A stretch of DNA of 64,000 bases, taken from NCBI GenBank assembly GCA_033398695.1, contig CM065801.1:124001-188000 (forward strand). Reading direction: 5' to 3'. Below, one piece after another: positions 9,587-19,294 of this stretch. The position numbers were made by a program, and so were the translations under genes. Source of the DNA: Orobanche coerulescens (Eukaryota > Streptophyta > Magnoliopsida > Lamiales > Orobanchaceae). The notes beneath the pieces were generated by a model that saw only the letters and a program-made list of their open reading frames with translations, was not told the DNA's origin and made no database searches. Position 1 is the stretch's first letter. Each line of letters opens with the position of its first letter.

Positions 9587-11443
9587 TGTTAGGAATATGC
9601 CCTCGAATGCCACTCAGGGGATGAGAGAGTAGGGGCATTGTACTTGTAATTATGGAATAATTAATAAAAGGCAATACGATTCATTCACTGTTTATTGTAG
9701 TTCAATTGCATTCTTGACTTGGTAAACATTGAAGTGAAGTCCATGTAAATAAATTGAACATTCCATTCTCGTTATGAGATAAGAGAAAAATGCACTGGAA
9801 GTGTTTAAAGTTTATTTACGTAAATCGTTCGCAGGTCTAATAAACTTAAATGGGCATTAAGTTTTAATAAGACTTGTATAACTAATGCTAGGACATATGC
9901 ATGTCTTGATAGCATAGTTATAAGTATATTGGTGGGACCAGTATACTCGAACATGACTCAACTCGATTCAGTCACACAGTATTCACTCTCGGAGAGTCGA
10001 TAACGAATGGAAAGGTTGTGATAGTATACGTGGACCTTTGACTTGAGGGTTCAGTAGAAGATGTGCCTGTGACGTTTAGTTTGTCATTAGAGTAGTTAGA
10101 CTCATTTGCTTAATTGCTGAGTCGACCTCGAAGTGCGGACTATACCGGTAGGTAGCAGTCTTTACTATACGCCAAGAAAGGATTCTATCTCATGTTAGTG
10201 AGCAGGCGAATATCCTATACAGTTAATGGAAAATAAGATCATAAGTCTTTGGCCAAAGCATTCTGATATAGTCGTATTAGATACACTATTAATCATTCGC
10301 TCTTAATTTGCATTAACACATGTATAGAGTCTAGTCAACAATAGGGTTTGACTTTACCATGACCCGAAGACTTGACCGGGACATCTGATGAAGGGTCTAT
10401 ACGTATATGGTATTCACGACATAATGGTTCTGGAATGATCCCTTCATTCGTTCTCAGTCAGAGTTTATAGTGCGGCCTGCTAGGCTGGCTAAGTGCTGCC
10501 CGCACTCATTGGTTCCTTCCAATGCCGGCTAAGACGGACCTACGGAGTCGCGCATCAGGATCGTTGACGGATAAATGTGAATTTATTATCTCTCTATTAA
10601 TATTAGATATTGGATATCTAATTATGATTTATTGGATAAATCAAATAAGCGGTCTTATGAATTAAAATTAAGTTACCAGGTAATTAATTTAATTCATAAA
10701 TTATATTTCTTAGAGAAATATATTTATATTTGATATAATTAATTAATTAATATAAATACATTGATGATTAAATAGAGTGTATTTAACAGAGTCGTTTGAC
10801 GAACATCCGGTATACGACCGAGTGGCTCGGCTCGTTTCTAGGAAATTCCTCCATGGGCCGCCCCCTCACATGGCTCATCATATTTGCATGTTATTGTGTT
10901 GTGTTTGATTGAGATGAGATTCCATCTTGATTTTTCTATCTCAATTATGAGATGTATGAGTTTTTATATGTATATATATAATATAACCAACTCATTAAGT
11001 AATGAGTGAGACTAGAAACACAAACACACATACATCCTTCTTGCTGGTCTTCGGCAGAGAGCAGTTTTAGTGAGGGAGGAAATTTTTTTTCTTCAATTTA
11101 TCATCTTTGAGGTGATACAAAATCAAGAAAAAAAAGATAAAAATTCCTATAGTAATTCCTAGCCGTGTTCTTAGAGAACGAATTGCTATCGAATTTTTCC
11201 GGGCAACTTCCGACGCGTGTTAAGTAGAGGCATTGAAATTTTGGTGCTTGGAACGAAGGGATTTCGTATTCATGACGGGGTTCGTGATCATCATCCATTT
11301 TTACGAAGATTTATTTCAAAATCTTCAAGGGTATGATTTTTATATTTGTATTTGTTTTTCGTATATATGTTACTTGATCGATCCTTTTTGGGATTCGTTT
11401 TATTTTTCACTGCGTATTTCGTTTTATTTTCGGAATCCCAACA
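9587..11443 (+). repeat. 5' LTR of the Angela-like copia
   Basis: Starts TGTTAGGAATATGCCC and ends CCCAACA; the primer site follows after one base. Matching sequence starts at 28551. Promoter-like TATATATATAATATA lies at about 10970-10985. The LTR is 1857 bp, long for copia but normal for Angela/BARE relatives. Confidence 0.9.
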
Positions 11444-11444
11444 G

Positions 11445-11456
11445 TGGTATCAGAGC
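11445..11456 (+). other. primer binding site, initiator tRNA-Met type
   Basis: TGGTATCAGAGC is the standard plant copia primer site complementary to the initiator tRNA-Met 3' end. It lies one base after the LTR. Confidence 0.92.
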
Positions 11457-11477
11457 GAAGTCAATGATACCGTATAT

Positions 11478-12373
11478 TGTGCGGTGATTAATACGCCTCG
11501 ATGGCGATCGGCATAACGATCTGAGGGCCAACCATAGAAGACATACTATGGGCACACACCCAGCAGTCGGCACCCACGGCGATCGTCTTTTGGTGTCTCG
11601 CGATCGTCTATGATGGCCAACTAGAGATGATCGTCTCGTGCCACGTATGAATCCAACATCCGTCAAAGTCGTCGAAGATCGAATCTTGGACGGTGACCCA
11701 CGTGCAGATCCACAAAAGGCGCCGACAGATAAGACCTTTGACCCCAGTCTGTCACCTACCTCACCTACCGACAGGGCCGCCGAAAGGTACAAAGTGGGTC
11801 CTCCCCGGACAGCGACTCAGGACTTGTGCAGGCTTCTCATTGGCTCACACAACTGGCTGCCAGCAGCAGCCTCAGACTTTAAGGGAACAGCCCCACGTGA
11901 CGGGACGATCGGCCACCTTATTATAATATAGAAAACGGCGGTCGCCCGCGATCGCCTGAGAGGTCCCATCAACCTTATCTCCTATAAATAGGAGTCTTAT
12001 AACACGGCAGCAGGAGGAGGAATCACATCATTGTGAATACAGTGAATGATATACAGAGAGAGAGATACATTCTCATACACTGAACATCAAATAACAAGAA
12101 CTCACAGAGCTTCATATCTGGTTTTTCCGGCAATCTATACGCTCTACAGCTTAGATAACTAGAAGTCTTTAAACTCATTGTAATAGATTCTAACATTAAT
12201 ATTTGTACTCAACAGTATACTTATTAATAACATCTCACGAGAGCATTCAAGCCCGGGATTAACAACCCCGGCAAATCTTGTATTATTTATTTCTCACGGA
12301 AGTGTTCTCGCATTTGTTTGTTACTCGATCATTCCAGCAATACTATCTCCGGATAATATTTTGGGTAACAACA
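11478..12373 (+). repeat. 5' LTR of the Tat element
   Basis: Begins TGTGCGG and ends TAACAACA; paired with 22500-23396. A TATA box (TATAAATA) is at 11983-11990. The U3 part carries about eight CGATCG-type words, several as CGATCGTC or GGCGATCGGC. Confidence 0.93.
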
Positions 12374-12374
12374 A

Positions 12375-12394
12375 TTGGCGCTAGAGGAAGGGGA
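12375..12394 (+). other. primer binding site of the Tat element
   Basis: TTGGCGCTAGAGGAAGGGGA starts two bases after the LTR. The TTGGCGC-purine form is usual at this position in plant Tat-type elements; I cannot say with certainty which tRNA it matches. Confidence 0.65.
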
Positions 12395-12501
12395 CCTATA
12401 ACCTTCATTTTTATTCCGGCCGTCTCGAAGAACACTCACTGTTCTCCGGACATATACTTGAAGAAACACTCACTGTTCTTCAAAGAAAAGCCTTCAGAAA
12501 C

Positions 12502-14151
12502 ATGACATCTGCCACGACCTCCAAGAGAGCCACCCTGCGATCTGCCAGAAATCTCATTCCGGCCCGGACCGAATTCCAGCCCACGGCGGAAGGTGACCAC
12601 GGCGACGCAAGGCTCACACTCCCGCCCCCAAGGGACGGTCCTAGCCTCTCACTCGATCAGTTCCAGACCGCGGAACAGATTGAGGAGGCTATAGCCATCC
12701 TCAGGGAGCGACGGAGGGCATGCGACTCGCCCACCATCACTCCGTCAGCCATCCACCGAGCAGGCAAGCGGAAACTCAAGGGGATATATGTTGAGAAATC
12801 AACAGAAAGCCCCGAGCCGCAGGAGAAGGCTCTCGTAAGGCGGGATGATTCCGTCTTCAGCCGCCTAAGGAGCGATCCCCCATGGCGACCCGGGCACTAG
12901 GGCCCCAGCCGGGAAACATCGGAGTACGAATCCGTTACCAGGAGTTCGGCATATCCAACTCCCAGAAGACAAGCCGGTCAACGGGCCCCCACTCGCCCAA
13001 GAAATGAGCCCGCTGGCAGAGAACTCATCATCCACCATGGAGCCAGGGGATCAGTGCACGATCGCCTTGGCTCACGCTCTGGTAGCCAATCAGCGAGCAG
13101 TCAGGCTACGGCGATGGCCGCCATACAGCGCTAGCTCGACGAAATGAAGGCGCTCCTAGAAATTGGGACAGGCGCCAAGTGAGCCACTCGTGGTCCAGAT
13201 CAAGCTCGCCCCCATTCAACCAAAGATCGCTCCCCCACAAACACCTCTATACGAGGGGAGATCAGATCCTGAGACCCACTTGAGCAAGTTCCGGAGTTAT
13301 ATGACCGGATGCGGAGCATCAGACGCGACAAAATGCCGAATGTTCCCATTGACATTAGGCGACCTCGCCCACAGGTGGTACATCTCACTACCACCTCGCT
13401 CGATCGATTGTTTCGAGAAGCTCGGCCAGAAGGCCCCCACCGCATGATAAAAATCAGGCAGGGGAAAGACGAGCCTGATGAAGACTACATTAACCGGGTG
13501 AATGAAATAGTCCTCACCGGTGAGCCTATTAGCGACGAGCTTGCTCTCCACTCGGTCCTCGGGCGATTCTATGGCCACTCGCCCATGTTCAGGCACCTTA
13601 CAAAGGATATACCCCCGACCTACACGACCTTCCGCGTCAGGGACGCTGATTTCCTGGCCAGAGAGAGGATGCTCACCCTCCGCTTAGGCGAGGGATCTGC
13701 CGGAGAAGGGAAGGCGCCATCCCAGATTCAGAAGAAGGCGGTCGCCAAGCCCAGAAAGGCGGTCGCAAAGCCGCCTGGTGAGTTCAAAGCCTTCGAGGAT
13801 GTGGAGGTTCACCTCCTCCGCAACCTCAATCTATCTCCGGCCCACATCTTTAATGCCATCAAGGGGCGCGAATGGCTCAACAAACCAAAGCCGATAAGGG
13901 ACAACGGTCACCTAGACCGCAGTAAATTTTGTGCCTACCACAAAAGTCCCGGCCACAACACCAGCCAATGCCGCGACCTCCTCAGACAACTCTGGAGATT
14001 GTTTGAGGAAGGCAAATTGGATAACTTGGTCACCAGGCCAGAGCCCCGATCAGAGAGGGCCGGAGGGCACGAGCGCCGACAAAGCGATGGGATCCCTCCC
14101 AATCCGGTGGCAAGGATCGAGCAGAATGAGCCAGAGTACTCCGACGAATAG
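12502..14151 (+). pseudogene. Tat gag, broken
   Basis: ATG at 12502 opens a first segment that stops at 12900. The retrotransposon gag core follows with PLYEGRSDPETHLSKFRSYM and TLGDLAHRWY at about 13240-13390, then a frame change near 13400 into KIRQGKDEPDEDYINRVNEI and RVRDADFLARERM. The C-terminus has a C-X2-H-X4-H-X4-C-like knuckle (CAYHKSPGHNTSQC, about 13931-13972). At least two frameshifts and one stop are present. Gag forms the particle around element RNA. Confidence 0.85.
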
Positions 14152-14184
14152 ATCCCTCCGATCAACCCTGGCGGCCGGATTAAT

Positions 14185-15066
14185 ATGCTTCAGGCAGGAG
14201 GTGGAAACCTCGGAGGCCTTTCCCCGATTTCCACTCTCTCGAACAGAAAGCGAAAGGCCGAACTGAGGGCGTTCGCCGGGGTCCATGTCATGGTCCCACC
14301 GGAGCCGACCATCTCCAAAGACGCGCTCATCACCTTCTCCAACAAGGATAGAGAGGGGGTGCAGTGCCCCAAAGAGGATGCATTGGTGATCTCTGCATGT
14401 ATCCTTGTGAAGATGGTCGATCGCGTGCTGGTTGACAATGGGAGCTTTTGCAACATCATATTCAAATCTGCTCTTGACCAGCTCGGCAACCTGACCAAGT
14501 TCATCAAGCCGTTCGACACCGTGCTTCAAGGGTTCGGCGACAGCACAGTCCAAGCCTACGGAAGGATCAAGCTCTCTGTCGAGCTAATATGCTAGTACGA
14601 TCCCAAGGTTAGGATTACTAGGAACCAAAATTTTGTAATCATAGATAGGCCCAGCATCTATAATGGGTTCCTAGGTCGTCCATTTCTAGAAACCTTTGAG
14701 GCGGTCGCCTCTTCTTTCTTTTACTGTATCAAATTCCCCACTGCCGATGGGACGGTCGGTACTGTAAAAGGAGATCAGCTAATGGCAATGAAATGTTTGA
14801 ATTACTCCTGTGTCGTAACTTCTTTCAATACTTCTCATGCAATTTGTAACGTCGAGACGATCGACAATCAACCGATGGAGATCGACGAGCCAAGCACATC
14901 GTACCAACCCGACTCAGAGGACGCCATCTCACAACGATTGACGGACGACATCGATCCAAGGATCGGTTTCGAGCCAAGCCTCGACATCGATCCCAGGATC
15001 GAGTCCGAAAATCATTCCAAACGAGAGGCGACCATCCCCATCGAAGAGTTGGAAAATGTACGATAG
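14185..15066 (+). pseudogene. Tat protease region, broken
   Basis: VDRVLVDNGSFCNIIF at about 14415-14465 is the retropepsin flap/active-site region, with Asp-Asn-Gly-Ser where D-(S/T/G)-G is usual. Further on, IDRPSIYNGFLGRP and IKFPTADGTVGTV are the conserved C-terminal words of Tat proteases. A TAG at 14593 interrupts the frame (SVELIC*YDPK). The tail (14830-15066) is acidic and varied, with repeated IDPRI words, and acts as a linker to RT. Confidence 0.8.
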
Positions 15067-15185
15067 ATCCGGCTCGCCCAGAGCGGGAAGTACAGATCAG
15101 CACAAGCGTCGACCTCGAATTAAAGAAAGATCTGATCAATTTACTACGTAAGAACATCGGAGTCTTTGCCTGGTCGCATCAAGAT

Positions 15186-16934
15186 ATGGTTGGCATAAGT
15201 CCTGAACACGCTTGCCACTATCTAAAGATCGACCCGGCAAGGAAGCCTGTTCACCAGAAACATAGGAAATTCGGTCCTGAGAAGTACACAGCACTCGACA
15301 TAGAAGTCAAAAAGCTACTCGATAACAAACTAATTGGGGTAGCTACAGACGAACCACAGTGGGTCGCCAATGCCGTGCTCGTCAAAAAGCCGAACAGCTC
15401 CTGGAGGTTATGCATCGACTTCACCGACCTCAACGTGGCATGCCCAAAAGACCACTTTCCGATGTCTCATATTGATCACTTGGTTGATAGCACAGCAAGT
15501 TGCGAAATGATGTCGTTCATGGATGCTTTCGCCGGATACCATCAAATCCCAATGGCGGAGAAAGACATAAAGCACACATCTTTCCACACGGAAAAAGACA
15601 TATACTTTTGGGTCCGAATGCCGTTCGGCTTGAAGAACGCAGGGGCAACCTACCAGCGATTAGTCAACGGGATGTTCGCCAATCAGATCGGCAAGACCAT
15701 GGAGGTCTACATTGACGACATCGTGGTCAAAAGCCTCAAGAAGGAAGACTACCTCAATGACCTTGCCGAGACGTTCGCCATCCTCGAGAAGTTCAACATG
15801 AAACTGAACCCCAAGAAATGCAACTTCGGGGTGAGCTCCGGAATATTCCTGGGGCACATCGTGAGCCAAAGGGGGATCGAGGCGAACCCCACCAAGATCC
15901 AGGCGATCCTCGACATGCAGGAGCCACAGAATGTCAAGCAGGTGCAACGCCTCACAGGTTGTCTGGCTGCCCTCAACCGTTTCATATCTCGGCTCGGGGA
16001 TAAAAACAAGCCTTTCTTCGCGACCATAAAAAACAAGAAGTTCGCATGGACGAAGGAGAGTCAGATAGCGTTCGCCAAAATCAAAGAGTATCTATCTAAC
16101 CCCCAGATCTTGGGAAATCCGATCCATGGCGAGAAACTATTCCTTTACCTGGCGGCCTCAGAGGTCGCACTGAGTGCTGTTTTGGTGCGAGCGGAGGGAC
16201 AAGTCCACTTACCGATCTACTTCGTGAGCCAAGCGCTCCATGACGCGGAAACGCGATACACACCTCTGGAGAAGATCGCCTATGCTCTAGTCATGAGTGT
16301 TCGCAAGCTAAGAGCCTCCTTCTTCGAACATCAAGTGGAGGTTCTGGCGACTCTCCCCCTGAGGCAAGTCCTACACCGGCCAGACACTAACGGGCGACTC
16401 CTCAAGTGGTCACTGGAGATCGCCCAATACGGTATCACGTACGCTCCTCGCATGGCGATCAAAGACCAGGCTCTGGCGGACTTCGTGGTGGAATTAACAT
16501 TCCCTCACAGTCCAACCCAGGTCGGCCGTCCTGCCTGGAAGCTGTACGTGGATGGCTCAGCGACCAACTCGCGAGCAGGGGCAGGGATTATCCTCATCAG
16601 CCCCGATGGACAAAGTTTCACAAATGCTGTGTGTTTCGGGTTTCGTGCGACCAACAATGAAGCCGAGTACGAAGCCTTGGTAGGCGGGCTCGATCTAGCC
16701 CTCGCCCTTGATGTTCATCGCCTCCATATCTTCATGGACTCCCTCTTGGTCGTGAACCAAGTCAAGGGAGAATATGAGGCGCGCGGGGAACAGATGGTCA
16801 AATACCAAGAATTGGTCTCTGAAATATGCACGAAATTTGAGGAAGTGCTAATCAAACAAGTCCTGAGAGCACAACTCCCAGGCCGATGCCCTATCCAAGC
16901 TTGCGTCGTCAGATGGAGCGGCCGATTTCTCTAA
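15186..16934 (+). pseudogene. Tat reverse transcriptase, RNase H and second (archaeal-type) RNase H
   Basis: One open frame of 582 codons. RT motifs: WVANAVLVKKPNSSWRLC, FMDAFAGYHQIPM, MPFGLKNAGATYQRL and catalytic VYIDDIVVK at about 15707-15733. The first RNase H spans about 16140-16490. The second begins WKLYVDGSATNSRAGAG (Asp, about 16539), then NNEAEYEALVGGLDLA (Glu, about 16654) and IFMDSLLVVNQV (Asp, about 16731). A frameshift near 16860-16880 replaces the last ~25 residues before integrase. The catalytic residues of RT and the second RNase H are intact. Confidence 0.92.
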
Positions 16935-18227
16935 TATCCAAATTACAAAATCAACAAGGCCGGCGACAGAAACCTGGTTACCACAGTTGCCGTTGCCGAG
17001 GAGAACTGGATGACTCCGTTCATCAAATACTTAAATGACGGAATGATACCTGACGACCATATCAAAGCTCGCCAACTCCAGCTCCGTGTGACCAGATACA
17101 CCCTATTGGACGACCAGCTTTACAAGCGGGCTTTCAGCCTTTCCCTCCTCAAGTGTATTACACCGGATCAAGGTCGGCTCGTTTTAGCCGAGATCCATGA
17201 CGGGATCTGCGGAAACCATGCTGGCGGGAGAGCTCTCATCAATAAAACAACCAGGCAAGGTTTTTTCTGGCTGTCACTTCAGAAGGATGCGATCGCCCAT
17301 GCCAGATCATGTCATAGGTGTCAAGTAATGGGACCAAACATCAAACTCTCCCCCGAGCAGCTCACTTCAATGTACAGCCCATGGCCTTTCGCCCAATGGA
17401 GCATCGACCTTATAGGTCCCTTGCCGATGGCGCCAGGGGGCTGTAAGTTTGCCATCGTAGGGGTCGACTACTTCACCAAATGGGCTGAGGCCGAACCGCT
17501 CAACAAGATTGGCCAAGAGCAGGTAATCAAGTTCATCTAGAAAAACATCATATGCCGATTCGGTCTGCCCCAAGCCATCATCTCCGACAACGGAAAGCAG
17601 TTCGACGGTCTAGAAGTCATGCAATTCTGTGAGAAGTGGGGAATCAAGAAGTTGTTCTCGGCTCCCTACCACCCTCAGACGAACGGGCAGGTAGAACCCG
17701 TAAACAAAATCCTCAAACACATGATTAAAACGTGACTCGAGTCCAGGCAAGGACGATGGGCGAGCGAGCTCCCTGACGTTTTGTGGTCTTATCGAACGAC
17801 GACCCGTAATTCAACTGGCGAAACCCCATTCGCCCTCGCCTTCGGGACAGAAGCGGTGATTCCCTCGGAGATCGCCGTCCTCAGCTATTGAACCGAACAA
17901 GAGATGACGACAGACAATGATGTGGCCCGTCGGATCGACCTTGACATGCTCGAAGAACGACGACTGACCTCAGAAATGAAGAACACAATCCACAAAAGGA
18001 GATTCGAGAAGTTCTTCAATTCGAAGGTCAAGGAAAGATGTTTTCAAGTGGGTGATCTCGTCCTCAATAAGATCCAGACCCACACAGGAGTTTTTGGCCC
18101 AAATTGGGAAGGCCCCTTCAGGATATCTAAATGGCTAACTAAGGGAGCCTACGAACTTGAACACCCTGACGGTACTCCGCATCAATATCCCTGGAACGCC
18201 GTACATTTGAAGAAGTACTACCAGTGA
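16935..18227 (+). pseudogene. Tat integrase, broken
   Basis: H2C2 zinc domain at about 17197-17330 (HDGICGNHAGG ... CHRCQVMG). DDE core: WSIDLIGPLP (Asp, about 17398), IISDNGKQF (Asp, about 17580), HPQTNGQVEPVNKIL (Glu). The C-terminal module has FQVGDLVLNKI and NWEGPFRISKW, ending at HLKKYYQ. Nonsense codons at 17538 (TAG), 17733 (TGA) and 17889 (TGA) fall where a Trp or Arg codon is one transition away. No chromodomain is present, as expected for Tat. Confidence 0.9.
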
Positions 18228-19294
18228 AAACTTTGTATTCAGTTTCAACTACCCAATGTACAAAGAATATAATGAGATTTCTTCCTATCCCATCTATTCT
18301 AGCGATCGGCCCACCAGTCATATCGTATACCGTCGAGGATCGTCGTTCAAACATGGCGATCCGAGGTAGAAACAATGCAGCCATGGTCCTGGAGGTCGAT
18401 GGAACCGAAAACTTCGCCCATGCAAGGTTTCTTTGGGCTGAGATCGCCCGCCCTTCGTTTAAATACGAGGCCGGCATAGACGAAGGACCCTCCAAACTAA
18501 ACTGCAGAACGTTCGCACGCCCTCAAGGTACATCATCTAACATGATGTACCCGGACAAGGCGGAGCGTCCCTACCCCTTCACAACGTATACCGTCGAGGG
18601 TCGCCATCTAACATGCCGACCCAAGGTAGAAAAGTGCTAACAAAGCCGCGGACGTGGAGTCGAATAAATCGACGACGCCCCGCGCAAGGACTCCTCCAGA
18701 CCAAGACCACCCACCTTTCGTCTAAATACAAGGCGGGCGCAGCCTAATGGAGGACCCTCACAATAAAGTGAGTCGCGGGAATATCCCTCGCACACAAAGA
18801 CACGGTTGTGGAGGTCGGTCCATCGAATTCCGCGACCGTGCACGGTTCCTCAAAATCGGCAAAACTGAAGATAGCTCACCAGACATACTATTTTTGTTCC
18901 CTTACTTACAATAAGTAAACAAAAATATGGGGGCAAAGGAGGGTAGCTAATCCTAAAAGCGATCGGAAAGAAGGAACCGTACCCGATCGGTTTCGTTCAA
19001 ACACACGCAGGACGATCGGAATTGTTCAACAATATTCACAAGTAAGAATTTCCAAACATGTCAATACATTCAACATTCAAACAATCGGTCGGGCGAACAA
19101 GACATCGGAAGCAATCATACACACACTTGTAAAAATTCGCATGCAAATATTCAAAGGCGATCATACATAAAAAGAAACGGGTGCGAAAAAAAGGAGTATT
19201 TTATTCATTATCAAGGAGTTCGTACAATACAAAGCCCAAAGGCAATACAAAGAAAAAGCAAAAAGTTACAAGCAAAGGAAGACAAAGAAATCTC
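18228..19294 (+). repeat. Tat 3' untranslated region with ~261-bp tandem repeat
   Basis: CGTATACCGTCGAGG occurs at 18324 and 18585, each followed by gatcgtc/ggtcgcc, a CAT-GC-GA-CC(C/G)AAGGTAGAAA stretch, then TAAATAC(G/A)AGGC and GGACCCTC. This gives two diverged units of about 261 bp (18318-18579, 18580-18840). The remaining 450 bases show no ORF and separate the sense integrase from the tail of the antisense gene. Confidence 0.7.

Noticed and set aside
11424..11792. Open frames in the Tat LTR on both strands, repeated in the 3' LTR
   Set aside because: They occur in U3 without any known domain and overlap the regulatory words; chance frames in GC-rich LTR.
13935..14553. Minus-strand open frames of 110-167 codons across Tat gag/protease
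   Set aside because: They mirror GC-rich sense coding sequence, have no splice support or recognisable domain, and lie apart from the antisense gene.
15660..16036. Minus-strand open frames within Tat RT
   Set aside because: Shadows of the conserved RT frame; residue patterns follow the complement of RT codons.
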